From positions 1,285,033 to 1,349,032 of the forward strand of contig NZ_MRDM01000014.1 in the NCBI RefSeq assembly GCF_002008165.1: 64,000 bases of DNA. The letters are read 5' to 3'. The position numbers and the translations under genes were made by a program. The notes beneath the pieces were generated by a model. The model had not been told where the DNA came from. It did not search any database and saw only the letters and a program-made list of their open reading frames with translations. The stretch's first letter is position 1, and each line of letters starts with the position of its first letter. Positions 48,146-58,067 of the stretch are shown here, in pieces. Source of the DNA: Rhizobium laguerreae (GTDB taxonomy: Bacteria; Pseudomonadota; Alphaproteobacteria; Rhizobiales; Rhizobiaceae).

Positions 48146-48829
48146 ATGAACAGAACGCCGACATTCGACGGCCATGAGGCCGCTGTGCTCGCCAAGGCTG
48201 ACTTCATGGCCGGGCTCGACCACGACGAGGCTGAAGCCCTGCGCGCCTGCGCCACCGTTCTCCTCTGCGACCCGCACGCCGTTCTCTTCGAGGAGGGCGA
48301 CAAGGCGGCCTATTTCTATTGCATGCTCAGCGGTTATGTCAGGCTCTATCGTCACAAGGGCGACGGCAGGCAGGCCGATATCCGCATCTGCGAGCCCGGC
48401 GACAGTTTCGCCGAATGCCTGATCCACGCCGACGAAACCTATCGTTACGGCGCGCAGGCGATGGATCATGCCGTGCTGGCGTGCTTTCATATCGCCAAGG
48501 TCCGGCTGTTGCTCGATGAGCAGCCGCGGATCGGCAAGGCGATCATGCGCAGCCTGTCGCTGCATCTGATCTCGACGATGGAATGCCTGGCAAGCGACCG
48601 CATGCAGACCGCGCCGCAGCGCGTGGCTAACTATCTGCTGACCCATTGCATCGAGAACGGTGCGACCGCTTCGCTGCGGCTGCCCTTTCCGAAAAATCTG
48701 CTTGCCCGCAAACTCGGCCTCGCACCGGAGGCGCTTTCGCGCGCCTTCTCGGCGCTGAAGACGAAGGGTGTCACGGTGCGCGGCCGGGCAATCGCCGTCC
48801 GCGACGTCACAGTGCTGCGGCAGATCTGA
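48146..48829 (+). CDS. Crp/Fnr-family transcriptional regulator
   Basis: This 227-aa protein has a cyclic-nucleotide-binding-like beta barrel (about residues 15-130, VLFEEGDKAAYFYCMLSGYVRL) and a C-terminal helix-turn-helix (about 160-215, LARKLGLAPEALSRAFSALK). It lacks the N-terminal Cys cluster of FNR, so it does not carry an Fe-S oxygen sensor; NnrR/Dnr-like NO sensing or an unknown ligand is possible. Its promoter region contains an FNR-type box. It is convergent with ureG (19-bp gap) and unrelated to the urease genes. Confidence 0.85.
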   Translation: MNRTPTFDGHEAAVLAKADFMAGLDHDEAEALRACATVLLCDPHAVLFEEGDKAAYFYCMLSGYVRLYRHKGDGRQADIRICEPGDSFAECLIHADETYRYGAQAMDHAVLACFHIAKVRLLLDEQPRIGKAIMRSLSLHLISTMECLASDRMQTAPQRVANYLLTHCIENGATASLRLPFPKNLLARKLGLAPEALSRAFSALKTKGVTVRGRAIAVRDVTVLRQI

Positions 48830-48848
48830 TCGCCAAAACCATCCCGCT

Positions 48849-49460
48849 TTAAAGCCCGCCCTGCTCCCTGAGGAAGCTGACGATCGAGCTGACGCCGTCG
48901 CCGCGCTTCATGTCGGAGAAGACGAAGGGGCGGCTCGCACGCATGCGGGTTGCATCCCGGTCCATGACCTCGAGATCGGCGCCGACATAAGGCGCCAGAT
49001 CCTTCTTGTTGATGACGAGCAGGTCCGACCGGGTGATGCCGGGGCCTCCCTTGCGCGGGATTTCCTCGCCTTGGCAGACGGAGATGACATAGATGGTGAT
49101 ATCGGCAAGATCGGGCGAAAAGGTCGCAGCCAGATTGTCGCCGCCGGATTCGATGAAGACGACGTCCAGATCGGGGATCCGCTGGTTGAGGCCGGCGATC
49201 GCCTGCAAATTGATTGTCGCATCCTCGCGGATGGCGGTATGCGGGCAGCCGCCCGTCTCGACACCGACGATGCGGTCCGAAGTCAATGCCTGCATCCGCA
49301 CCAGCGCCTCGGCATCCTCGGTCGTGTAGATATCGTTGGTGACGACGGCGACGGAATAATCGTCGCGCATCGCCTTGCAGAGCTTTTCGGTCAGCGCCGT
49401 CTTGCCCGAGCCGACCGGCCCGCCAATGCCGACACGCAAAGGACCGTTTCTCGATTTCAT
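48849..49460 (-). CDS. ureG: UreG, urease accessory GTPase
   Basis: This 203-aa SIMIBI GTPase has P-loop VGIGGPVGSGKTALTE (about residue 9), ETGGCPHTAIRED (the CPH nickel-binding motif, about 68-80), VFIESGGDN and LVINKKDLAPYVG. It delivers nickel to urease in complex with UreF/UreH and UreE, using GTP hydrolysis. ATG 49460 is chosen (standard length; the upstream 30-codon extension is not conserved). It is the last gene of ureEFG. Confidence 0.95.
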   Translation of the reverse strand: MKSRNGPLRVGIGGPVGSGKTALTEKLCKAMRDDYSVAVVTNDIYTTEDAEALVRMQALTSDRIVGVETGGCPHTAIREDATINLQAIAGLNQRIPDLDVVFIESGGDNLAATFSPDLADITIYVISVCQGEEIPRKGGPGITRSDLLVINKKDLAPYVGADLEVMDRDATRMRASRPFVFSDMKRGDGVSSIVSFLREQGGL

Positions 49461-49550
49461 GTGCCTTACTCCAATCGAACCCCGATGATAACGAAGCCGC
49501 CCGCCCGCGCCACCGTCAAATGACGCAGCCGCAGCGATAATTTCGGACAA

Positions 49551-50225
49551 TCACGAACGGAACAGCCGTGTCGCCTGCGTCTCGTGGCGCAGGCTGGCAA
49601 TATCGGCCTGCACTGTCGCCGAACCCAGATCGTCGAGCGTCGAGGCTGCCGCCCGCCGGGCGACCTCCGCGATACGGTCTTCCAGACCGGCAAGAACGGC
49701 GAGGCCATCCCGTTGCCCGGCGACACCGAGGCGGATACCTGATGAAACCGCTTGTGAGACATAGGCATGCAGGAAGGCGGCGAGCGCCTTCTCGGGCCCT
49801 ATGCCATGGGCGCCCGTCACCGCCCCGACCGCAATGGGATACGCGACCCTGTCAGGTAGCCGCTCGAACACCCCGTCGGGCCAGGCCCGCGCCGCTGCGA
49901 GGAAAGCCTCACCGAGCAACATCGTTTCCTGATGCCGCTCGCGTGATCCGGCCAGCGCCTCGGCGAGTGCAGCGACTTCGGCAAGGCGTGCGGGTTCTGC
50001 CTGTTGCCTGTGGCTTTCGGCCAGAAGCACCGCATCGTTCCAGGCCGACCCATTCCCGACCAGCGTGCCGATCCAGGCCGCAAGCGAGGTCGCATCCGTA
50101 ACGAGCCCGTCGGCCACCGCCCGCTCCAGCCCGCCCGAATAGGCAAAGCTGCCGATCGGAAAGGCCGGCGAGAGCCATGCCGTCAGGCGCAGCAATGCCT
50201 GCAGCTCGCGATCCCTGGTCATCAA
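49551..50225 (-). CDS. ureF: UreF, urease accessory protein
   Basis: This 224-aa helical protein has the UreF motif LTAWLSPAFPIGSFAYSGGLE (about residues 14-34), AWNDAVLLAE and GAHGIGPEKALAAFLHAYVSQAVSSGIRLG. It works with UreD and UreG to activate the urease metallocentre. Codons 1 and 2 are both ATG, so start may be 50225 or 50222. It lies 3 nt after the ureE stop, and ureG follows after about 90 nt. Confidence 0.93.
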   Translation of the reverse strand: MMTRDRELQALLRLTAWLSPAFPIGSFAYSGGLERAVADGLVTDATSLAAWIGTLVGNGSAWNDAVLLAESHRQQAEPARLAEVAALAEALAGSRERHQETMLLGEAFLAAARAWPDGVFERLPDRVAYPIAVGAVTGAHGIGPEKALAAFLHAYVSQAVSSGIRLGVAGQRDGLAVLAGLEDRIAEVARRAAASTLDDLGSATVQADIASLRHETQATRLFRS

Positions 50226-50228
50226 GAC

Positions 50229-50807
50229 TCAGTCGTGCTTGTGGTCATGATCATGACCGCGATCGTGGCGGTGCTCATGCTCATGCTCGTAGCCATGTTC
50301 GTGATCGTGGTCATGGCCGTGATCATGCCCGTGGTCATGATTGTGATCGTGGTCATGCCCATGCGAATGCCCGCCTTGGGAATGATAGGCGCCGCGCGCC
50401 GGCTGGAACGGCTCGTCGATCTCGAGGACGACGGCGCCGAGGCCCTGCAGCATGGCGCGGATGACATGATCGCGGAGGATGACGATGCGGTCCTCCTCGA
50501 TCTGCGCGGCAAGATGCCGGTTGCCGAGATGCCAGGCGAGCTCGACCAGATGGGTGCGGTCGCGACCGCGGATTTCGAAGAGTTTCTGGTCGGCGGCGAG
50601 GATCTCGATCAGTTCGCCGTCGTCGCGCACCAGCAGGTCGCCATTGGCGAAAAGCACCGGATCCTTGAGATCGAGCATGACCATCTCACCATTTTCCAGA
50701 TGCAGCAGCTTGCGGCGCAGATGGCGCAGATCATGCGGCAGCTTGACCTGGGCGATTGGGTGGGAGGAAGGGGTTCCGGCGGGAAGATAGGAGATGACGC
50801 GCTGCAT
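50229..50807 (-). CDS. ureE: UreE, nickel-binding urease chaperone with long His-rich tail
   Basis: This 192-aa protein has a UreE peptide-binding N-domain and metal-binding C-domain (about residues 1-140, HLVELAWHLGNRHLAAQIEED). The last 48 residues are mostly alternating His with Asp/Gly/Glu (about 21 His). The tail should bind several nickel ions, storing or buffering metal for the apourease. It is longer than in UreE proteins lacking a tail, and the DNA repeats a CATGACCAC-like unit that is prone to slippage. It is the first gene of ureEFG. Confidence 0.93.
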   Translation of the reverse strand: MQRVISYLPAGTPSSHPIAQVKLPHDLRHLRRKLLHLENGEMVMLDLKDPVLFANGDLLVRDDGELIEILAADQKLFEIRGRDRTHLVELAWHLGNRHLAAQIEEDRIVILRDHVIRAMLQGLGAVVLEIDEPFQPARGAYHSQGGHSHGHDHDHNHDHGHDHGHDHDHEHGYEHEHEHRHDRGHDHDHKHD

Positions 50808-50893
50808 GACATGTCCGTTTTTCTGAGAGGACGACCATGCAAAATAGCTCTTCCCGATGCAAGCACCAATGGCCTTTCGTCCGTCTTCGGCTT

Positions 50894-51757
50894 TTATATT
50901 CCGTAAGCCTGCATCACATTGTCGCTCTCCGGGCCTCTGTTCTCGCCGTCGACGCCGTTCTCGACGAGCCCGTGCCAGGCGTGATGAAGACCTTCCCGTT
51001 CATGTACGACGCGATTGCGCCCGAGCGCCTTGGCGAGATAGAGCGCCCGGTCGGCGGAGGCATAAACCGCCTGCTTGTTGCGCCCGGCGACGAGATCGGC
51101 AATGCCGCCGGAAACGGTGATGCGGATATCGTGCCCCTCGGCCTTGATGGCGCCGCCGGCGATCCGGGCCCGGACACCTTCAATACGCTCCATCCGTGCC
51201 TCCAGCGGCTCGCCGGATAGGATCACACCAAACTCCTCCCCACCCAGCCGTGCGACGACGGACACCTCATCGAAGGCGGATGTGAGCATGCCCGAAACGG
51301 CGACGATAACGGCATCGCCGCAGCCATGGCCGAAGCGGTCATTGATCGTCTTGAAACGATCGACGTCAAAAATCACTAGGGACGCGTTGCCATCGATATT
51401 CTCAAGCGCCTCGGCAAAGGCGCGCCGGTTGAGCAGTCCGGAAAGCGTATCCGTGCGGCTGAGCTTTTCGAATTCCGCCCGCGAGAGCGCGAGATCGCGC
51501 ATGGCAAAGCCGGCAAACAGCGACAGCATGCCGGAAACAGTACCGCCGATCAGCCAGGAAAAGATCGCGCTGAAGCCGATTGCATGGGCGAGCGTCACCG
51601 GTAGAAGCCCGAGAAGATCGAGCGACGGCATCGTCAATGCGATAATGATTCCTGAGAGAATAACGGCAAGAAAAGCCATCTTCAGGGCGAAGACATAGAC
51701 GTTCCTGCGGTATTGAAGATCGCCGAAATCGGCCTGCAGCGAAATCCAGTTTCTCAT
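50894..51757 (-). CDS. Diguanylate cyclase (GGDEF) with N-terminal membrane region
   Basis: This 287-aa protein has two to three N-terminal membrane segments (about residues 20-115) and a GGDEF domain (about 125-275) with LSRTDTLSGLLNRRAF, DVDRFKTINDRFGHG and active-site RLGGEEFGVIL. It should make cyclic di-GMP from GTP at the membrane. The canonical I-site RxxD is not evident upstream of GGEEF. ATG 51757 follows GGAAGG. It lies between the DUF2459 gene and ureE on the same strand; a functional link to urease is unknown. Confidence 0.88.
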   Translation of the reverse strand: MRNWISLQADFGDLQYRRNVYVFALKMAFLAVILSGIIIALTMPSLDLLGLLPVTLAHAIGFSAIFSWLIGGTVSGMLSLFAGFAMRDLALSRAEFEKLSRTDTLSGLLNRRAFAEALENIDGNASLVIFDVDRFKTINDRFGHGCGDAVIVAVSGMLTSAFDEVSVVARLGGEEFGVILSGEPLEARMERIEGVRARIAGGAIKAEGHDIRITVSGGIADLVAGRNKQAVYASADRALYLAKALGRNRVVHEREGLHHAWHGLVENGVDGENRGPESDNVMQAYGI

Positions 51758-52088
51758 GAGAATCAACCTTCCTGCTCGGCGTTTCCAGGCATTGATAAGA
51801 GCCCAATTGCTGCGGGTGTCTTAATTGACTCGTTAAAATTCGAACGGTTTTGGACGTTTTGGTGGACAGAATTTTTCTAGCAAAGGATGCAGCTTTCCAA
51901 TCCCTGAATCGAACAGCGCAGAGAGACAGTTAAATAATTGATATAAAAGGGATTTATAGAGCTTCCAGACGCGGTTGCTCCAGAATGGTTTAGCTGAAGA
52001 AAATACCGGTTTTTTCACCGATTTTTACAACCAGATGGAGAGCGCTATTCACAATTCACTTTAAGAGCGGACCGGCTCGACGGCTGCT
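51758..52088. other. AT-rich intergenic region between DUF2459 and the diguanylate cyclase gene
   Basis: This 331-bp stretch is markedly more AT-rich than its surroundings and probably holds the promoter for the diguanylate cyclase and ureEFG, plus the 3' end of the ureC-DUF2459 transcript. A short hairpin with CGGT/ACCG arms near 52005 may be a weak terminator. A 61-codon frame (51833-52018 minus) has no support. No EcfG motif was seen. Confidence 0.5.
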
Positions 52089-52760
52089 TCAATTGTAGAC
52101 AGAAACAGACAATCGCAATGCTTGTGGAAGCGGGTTCCATATGCCTGTTCGAAGCCCAGCCGAGCGCAGGGCAGCGGCAGTCCAGGTGTTGCAGCCGAAG
52201 AGGGCGTTGAAGTATCCCCTGGCCTCGAAGAACCGGTCGATCTCGCCGTAACCCACACCCGGAATCGGCACCACCGCGCCCGCGTCGCGGACGAAGCTCT
52301 CGGAGATAAAGTCGCGCAGCTGCGCTAATTGATCCTCACTGACATTGAATGCCGTAACGGTGGGCTGCGGCTCGGTGATAGGGCCAGCAAGGTCCACATG
52401 CAGCACTGAACGGTCGATCGTCAGCGCGCGCAACACCGGCAGCGGCTTCAGCTCCGCCCATGTGGGCGTTTCCAGATAGAAGGCACGACCGCCCCAGCCG
52501 ATAATGAGCCACTCCGCGCTCGGATGGCCGAGCGGAAAATCGGTATCGTCGAGGAAGGAAAAGGCAGCCCGCGTTTCCGCGTCGAGCGGAATGGCAATAT
52601 CGGTATGGATCGGGCCTGACAGCAGCAGAACCCGATGCGTCACTGCGGCAGATGACGCCTTGACCGGCGCAATCAGCGGCCGGGGAATAAGGGTCCCGCA
52701 GACCGCCGAAAGGACGAGCAGGAATACGATCCGCAACAACCAGCGGATACCTGTCCTCAT
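52089..52760 (-). CDS. DUF2459 (TIGR02117-type) urease-associated protein
   Basis: This 223-aa protein has an N-terminal membrane anchor or signal (LLRIVFLLVLSAVCGTLI), then a periplasmic-looking domain with HRVLLLSGPIHTDIAIPLD, AEWLIIGWGGRAFYLETPTW and a CNTWTAAALRSAGL motif (Cys, Thr, Trp). The domain resembles a papain-like fold with conserved Cys and His, and this family is found near urease genes in rhizobia, but no activity is known. It starts 31 nt after the ureC stop. Confidence 0.82.
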   Translation of the reverse strand: MRTGIRWLLRIVFLLVLSAVCGTLIPRPLIAPVKASSAAVTHRVLLLSGPIHTDIAIPLDAETRAAFSFLDDTDFPLGHPSAEWLIIGWGGRAFYLETPTWAELKPLPVLRALTIDRSVLHVDLAGPITEPQPTVTAFNVSEDQLAQLRDFISESFVRDAGAVVPIPGVGYGEIDRFFEARGYFNALFGCNTWTAAALRSAGLRTGIWNPLPQALRLSVSVYN

Positions 52761-52791
52761 CGCAGCCGTCCATCACACATCGGACGTGGGC

Positions 52792-54504
<1,713 letters not shown>

Positions 54505-54513
54505 ATTCTGGTT

Positions 54514-54924
54514 CTACCTCTGGAGTTCCGAAAAATTGGGAGATTTCGATGCGGCCCGGTCGAAAGTCAGGGTCGTGCGGCAGCCGTTTCGCTTGTTGAT
54601 TTCGCCGATGAGATGGTCGGAAAAATCGCCCGGAAATGCGATGAAGCTGCTCAACGATGCCTCTACGGTCGCAGCGTCCTGGACCATTACATTTGACATG
54701 TGCAGCAGCCTTGTCATGACCCCGGCAATGACCTCCTTGCTGTATTTCAGCTTCTGCCGAAGCACCCAGATCGTCTCGACAACGACCACATGGTTGACGA
54801 AGAACGGTTCGCGGCTCCCCACAACGGCAGCGCGAACCAGGGCGAACTGGTCCGGCGTGTGGTCCCCCTCGGAAAGATCGGTGAGAAAGATCCTGAGCAG
54901 GATATTCGTATCAATCCCCAGCAT
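54514..54924 (-). CDS. VapC-like PIN-domain toxin
   Basis: This 136-aa protein is a PIN domain: Asp5 in GIDTNILLRIFLTD, Glu in VVVVETIWVLRQKL, and Asp in TLTFDRAAS form the acidic ribonuclease site, all present. It overlaps the 3' end of the antitoxin gene by 14 bp, the usual arrangement of a VapBC module. The start ATG 54924 lies inside the antitoxin frame; a longer frame to 54981 is not used. The module lies between ureC and other urease-locus genes. The RNA target is unknown. Confidence 0.85.
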   Translation of the reverse strand: MLGIDTNILLRIFLTDLSEGDHTPDQFALVRAAVVGSREPFFVNHVVVVETIWVLRQKLKYSKEVIAGVMTRLLHMSNVMVQDAATVEASLSSFIAFPGDFSDHLIGEINKRNGCRTTLTFDRAASKSPNFSELQR

Positions 54925-55177
54925 TCCATGATCCCGTCGCCATTGCACCGCGCGCCTCGGCGATCCATTTTTCAATGTCATCGCCCGAAACCGGTTCGTC
55001 GCTCTTCAGAACTCCTATCAAGTCGGCAAGACTTTCTCTCAGCACACGAACTTCGAAAACGCCGTAGGAATTCGCGACGAAATCGATCCGGTCGCCGGCA
55101 TGAATGTCCAACGACTTGCGCAACCCTGCAGGCAGCGTGATCTGATTTTTCGATGTGACCTTTGCCGATGTCGCCAT
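54911..55177 (-). CDS. VapB-like AbrB-family antitoxin
   Basis: This 88-aa protein has an N-terminal AbrB/SpoVT swapped-hairpin DNA-binding domain (residues 1-48, SAKVTSKNQITLPAGLRKSL) and a C-terminal tail (about 50-85) expected to bind VapC. AAGGAG lies upstream of ATG 55177. The frame extends to 55312 with Arg/Ala-rich codons that are not used. Like other AbrB antitoxins it probably autoregulates vapBC with its partner. Confidence 0.85.
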   Translation of the reverse strand: MATSAKVTSKNQITLPAGLRKSLDIHAGDRIDFVANSYGVFEVRVLRESLADLIGVLKSDEPVSGDDIEKWIAEARGAMATGSWNAGD

Positions 55178-55188
55178 AACAAGTCTCC

Positions 55189-55842
55189 TTACCTTTTGTT
55201 CAAAATGTAAGGCGTTTTGCCGGATGCCGCAATGTTTGTCCCAAGCCGCCGAAGCCGCCCCTCGTCGACATACCGGTCCACCAGCCGCCGCTCGGCGGCG
55301 AACGGATGCCATTCCCAGCCGACATGGCCGAAGCCAGCGAGCGTCACCTCGGCCTCGTCACGTCTCTCCAGCACCTCGCCGATCACGATCATGCCGCTGC
55401 TCGGCACCACGTATGGCTGAGGATCAAAAGCCGAAATCGCTGCATCGACGGCATCGTGAATCGACTTGTCGATGATGACGTGCGTCTTGCCGGTGTCTGC
55501 GCAGAAGGCGCTGAACTCAGCGGTATAGTCGTCGCAGAAATCGTCGAGTTCCGGATGCGAGACGGCAAGCGGCGCCCGCATCGCGGCGAATTTTTCCGGG
55601 TCGCGCACGCTCCAGATTTCGCCGGCCGACACGACGCCCGGATGGGCGCGCCACTCACGCGAACCAAGCATCGCCTTTGCCGGCCTGCCGGTGTTGCAGA
55701 CCGCAACGGCATCCGTGCGGCTGCCGCCGGCCCCATAGGAGCGGCAGTCATTGAAGCGGATGACGAAATCGGCGGCATCGATGACACCAGCCTCTGCCTC
55801 TCCGATGTCGCCATTGCCGACGATCATGATCTTCCTGATCAC
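55189..55842 (-). CDS. Urease-operon accessory protein of sialyltransferase-like (GT29) type
   Basis: This 217-aa protein begins MIRKIMIVGNGDIGEAEAGV with a Rossmann-like start and FVIRFNDCRSYGAGGSRTDAV, the pattern of GT29-like (sialyltransferase-related) proteins, and ends with WEWHPFAAERRLVDRYVDEG. I recall this being annotated in Rhizobium as a urease-operon accessory protein without a known role. It starts 1 nt from the stop of the LprI-like gene and lies between the ureA-ureB group and VapBC. No signal or membrane helix. Glycosyltransferase activity is unproven. Confidence 0.7.
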   Translation of the reverse strand: MIRKIMIVGNGDIGEAEAGVIDAADFVIRFNDCRSYGAGGSRTDAVAVCNTGRPAKAMLGSREWRAHPGVVSAGEIWSVRDPEKFAAMRAPLAVSHPELDDFCDDYTAEFSAFCADTGKTHVIIDKSIHDAVDAAISAFDPQPYVVPSSGMIVIGEVLERRDEAEVTLAGFGHVGWEWHPFAAERRLVDRYVDEGRLRRLGTNIAASGKTPYILNKR

Positions 55843-55843
55843 C

Positions 55844-56251
55844 CTAGTTGCTCATCATATCTTCGAGCTCTTTCAGCTCTTTCGTGCGTTTATCCGTAAT
55901 GTTGGCGAGGCATCCGGCAACCAGCATCGGCTCCATCGTGCCGCCGCGGGCCTGAAAGCCGAAGGCGTCGCATTCGGCATCGCGATAATCGATCCAGGCG
56001 CGCTGCGCCTTGACCAGCACCTGCTCCGCGCCCTTCATGTCGCCATCCAGGTCCTTGTCGATCGCTGCCAAGACGGCGCGGGTCTTCTTGTATTGCGCAT
56101 TCAAAGCCTTGTCGGCGGCCTCATGACGCGCCGCCTCGCAAGACGTCATGTCCGATTGCGTCTTGGGACTGTTGCATTCGATATCCTCAGCAGAGGCAGC
56201 ACCTGCCGTCAGCAGCATCGCCGCCCCGACGAGGCAGATATTCAAGCGCAT
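55844..56251 (-). CDS. LprI-like secreted protein (DUF1311)
   Basis: This 135-aa protein has a signal peptide (cleavage after ASA, about residue 21), then a DUF1311/LprI domain with paired Cys (IECNSPKTQSDMTSCEA, DAECDAFG, VAGCLAN) that probably form two disulfides. LprI-type proteins include lysozyme inhibitors, but this family is broad. It lies between ureB and the GT29-like gene on the same strand. Its part in urease biology is unknown. Confidence 0.82.
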   Translation of the reverse strand: MRLNICLVGAAMLLTAGAASAEDIECNSPKTQSDMTSCEAARHEAADKALNAQYKKTRAVLAAIDKDLDGDMKGAEQVLVKAQRAWIDYRDAECDAFGFQARGGTMEPMLVAGCLANITDKRTKELKELEDMMSN

Positions 56252-56273
56252 GCATTCCTCCAGATTATTGTTC

Positions 56274-56579
56274 TTAAAGCTTGCCCATCACCAGCTGCCG
56301 GAAGCCGTAAACCTCGCGCTTGCCGGAAAGCGGGATCAGCGTCACCGAGCGCGTCTGCCCCGGCTCGAAGCGCACCGCCGTCCCTGCCGGAATATCGAGC
56401 CGCTTGCCATGCGCCGCCGCGCGATCGAAGGAAAGTCCCGCATTGGTCTCGGCGAAATGATAGTGGCTGCCGACCTGCACCGGCCGATCGCCTGTATTGG
56501 AAACCTCCAGCGTCACCGTCGGCGCGCCGGCATTCAGTTCGATGTCGCCGCTTGCGGCAATGATTTCGCCTGGAATCAT
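56274..56579 (-). CDS. ureB: UreB, urease beta subunit
   Basis: This 101-aa subunit has the UreB sequence MIPGEIIAASGDIELNAG, NTGDRPVQVGSHYHFAETNAGL, and IPAGTAVRFEPGQTRSVTLI, standard for the separate beta subunit of bacterial urease. It lies between the DUF1272 gene and the LprI-like gene. Confidence 0.96.
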   Translation of the reverse strand: MIPGEIIAASGDIELNAGAPTVTLEVSNTGDRPVQVGSHYHFAETNAGLSFDRAAAHGKRLDIPAGTAVRFEPGQTRSVTLIPLSGKREVYGFRQLVMGKL

Positions 56580-56589
56580 CTCGTCCTCC

Positions 56590-56841
56590 TTAAGCCGCCT
56601 TGGGCGCGCAACCCTCGGCTTTCAGCACACGCTTCGTCGACGCTGGATTTTTGACAAGCATCGCCGCCGGCCGAATAGGCCTCGCGACGAGATTGCCGCC
56701 GCAGTTCGGGCAGACACCCTTCAACACGCCGTCCACGCAATCGGCACAGAAGGTACATTCATAGGTGCAGATCCGTGCCTCAGTGCTATCAGGCGGCAGA
56801 TCCTTGTCGCAGCATTCGCAATTGGGCCTGAGCTCGAGCAT
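56590..56841 (-). CDS. DUF1272 zinc-ribbon protein
   Basis: This 83-aa protein has a Cys-rich core matching DUF1272: CECCDKDL, then ARICTYECTFCADC and GVCPNCGGNL, a zinc-binding ribbon of eight to nine cysteines. A GGAG/AGGG site precedes ATG 56841. It lies between ureA (11 nt upstream) and ureB (10 nt downstream), so it is an in-operon insertion, common in rhizobia. The role is unknown. Confidence 0.82.
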   Translation of the reverse strand: MLELRPNCECCDKDLPPDSTEARICTYECTFCADCVDGVLKGVCPNCGGNLVARPIRPAAMLVKNPASTKRVLKAEGCAPKAA

Positions 56842-56851
56842 CCCTATCTCC

Positions 56852-57154
56852 TCACCGGATCGGCTCGTGCACGGTGACGAGCTTGGTTCCATCCGGGAAC
56901 GTTGCCTCCACCTGCACGTCGTGGATCATCTCGGCAATGCCCTCCATCACCTGGGAGCGGCCGATCACATGGGCGCCAGCTTCCATCAGCTCGGCAACCG
57001 GGCGGCCATCGCGGGCGCCTTCGACGACGAAGTCGCTGATCAGCGCGATCGCTTCGGGGTAATTCAACTTGACGCCACGCTCCAGTCGCCGCCGCGCCAC
57101 CATCGCCGCCATCGAAATCAACAGCTTGTCTTTTTCTCTCGGAGTGAGGTTCAT
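56852..57154 (-). CDS. ureA: UreA, urease gamma subunit
   Basis: This 100-aa subunit has the canonical UreA sequence MNLTPREKDKLLISMAAMVA, RRRLERGVKLNYPEAIALIS, and VEATFPDGTKLVTVHEPI. It assembles with UreB and UreC into the urease core. It follows ureD by 33 nt. Confidence 0.97.
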   Translation of the reverse strand: MNLTPREKDKLLISMAAMVARRRLERGVKLNYPEAIALISDFVVEGARDGRPVAELMEAGAHVIGRSQVMEGIAEMIHDVQVEATFPDGTKLVTVHEPIR

Positions 57155-57187
57155 CGCTTGTCCATCTGCTTGACCGAATGCTTACGT

Positions 57188-58009
57188 TCATAGATTCCAG
57201 ACTTTCGGCACAGGCGCACCATTGCGCAAGGCGGAAATGACCGGGATCAGGATTTTTCTGAGCGAGAAGCCGTCGGCCGCTGCTAGGCGAACGACGAGCT
57301 TGCCATTCCAAGCGCTCGCACCGCCCATCGATCCTTCGACCAGCGGCCGGACTTTGCTAAGATAGGCTTCTGAAAGCGGCCCGGCATAAAGCAACGTCGC
57401 AAAGGCCACCTGTCCGCCGAGCACGGCCTGCCGCGCCGCCAGTGCCGCCACACCTTCGGAAAGCCTGAGTTCTTCGGCGTGGATCAGTTGACCCGAGCGG
57501 CGGATCCGCCAGCGATCGCGGAACAGCCCCGATACCACCGCCTCACCCATCGCCTTGCGGCCGAGCAGCACGGCTTCGACGGCCAGAAATTCGGCGCTCT
57601 CGTCAAGATCGACATCCAGCCGGCGGAAAAGTGCGGCCCGGTCGAAGAGGATCGTTTCCTGCGGCAGCCAGTCGACGCGGGCTTGGGCTCCGACCTTGAT
57701 GCTGGTCGCCACCTCGGCGATGCCGGCCGATGCCTTGTAGATCTTCTCGCAAGCCTGAGTGGTGACGTCGATGCGCGTGCCGGGGCCGGCATCCACGCTC
57801 CAATCCATCCGATCGCCGCCCGTCAAACCGCCAGCAGTATTGATGATGACGGCTTCCATGGAGGCGTCGAAGGTATCGGGCAGGCGGATTTTCGCCGCCC
57901 CCTCCTGATAGAGTTCACGGATGCGCGTGCGGCCATCGAACAGCTTTGCCGCCAGATGCCCGCGCCCTTCCGCTCTTTGCGGTCTCGTGCCTGCCGCCGC
58001 GATCGTCAT
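57188..58009 (-). CDS. ureD: UreD, urease accessory protein
   Basis: This 273-aa protein contains typical UreD motifs: VIINTAGGLTGGDRMDWSV, ACEKIYKAS, VDWLPQETILFDRAALFRR and KVWNL at the C-terminus. It is the first scaffold of the UreDFG activation complex. ATG 58009 with AGGGA upstream gives the family length; ATG 58042 would add 11 residues. It begins the ureDAB transcript; a sigma-54-like element lies just upstream. Confidence 0.95.
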   Translation of the reverse strand: MTIAAAGTRPQRAEGRGHLAAKLFDGRTRIRELYQEGAAKIRLPDTFDASMEAVIINTAGGLTGGDRMDWSVDAGPGTRIDVTTQACEKIYKASAGIAEVATSIKVGAQARVDWLPQETILFDRAALFRRLDVDLDESAEFLAVEAVLLGRKAMGEAVVSGLFRDRWRIRRSGQLIHAEELRLSEGVAALAARQAVLGGQVAFATLLYAGPLSEAYLSKVRPLVEGSMGGASAWNGKLVVRLAAADGFSLRKILIPVISALRNGAPVPKVWNL

Positions 58010-58067
58010 ATCGTCCCTTTCGGCCGCGCCCCTGGTTTTCATTCAAGCGCGCGGATAGCAGAAAGCA

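Noticed and set aside
50222..50375. CRISPR-like periodicity in the ureE tail
   Set aside because: The repeats are short in-frame His codons within a coding sequence, without spacers.
51833..52018. 61-codon minus frame in AT-rich DNA before the diguanylate cyclase gene
   Set aside because: No Shine-Dalgarno or similarity; better read as control DNA.
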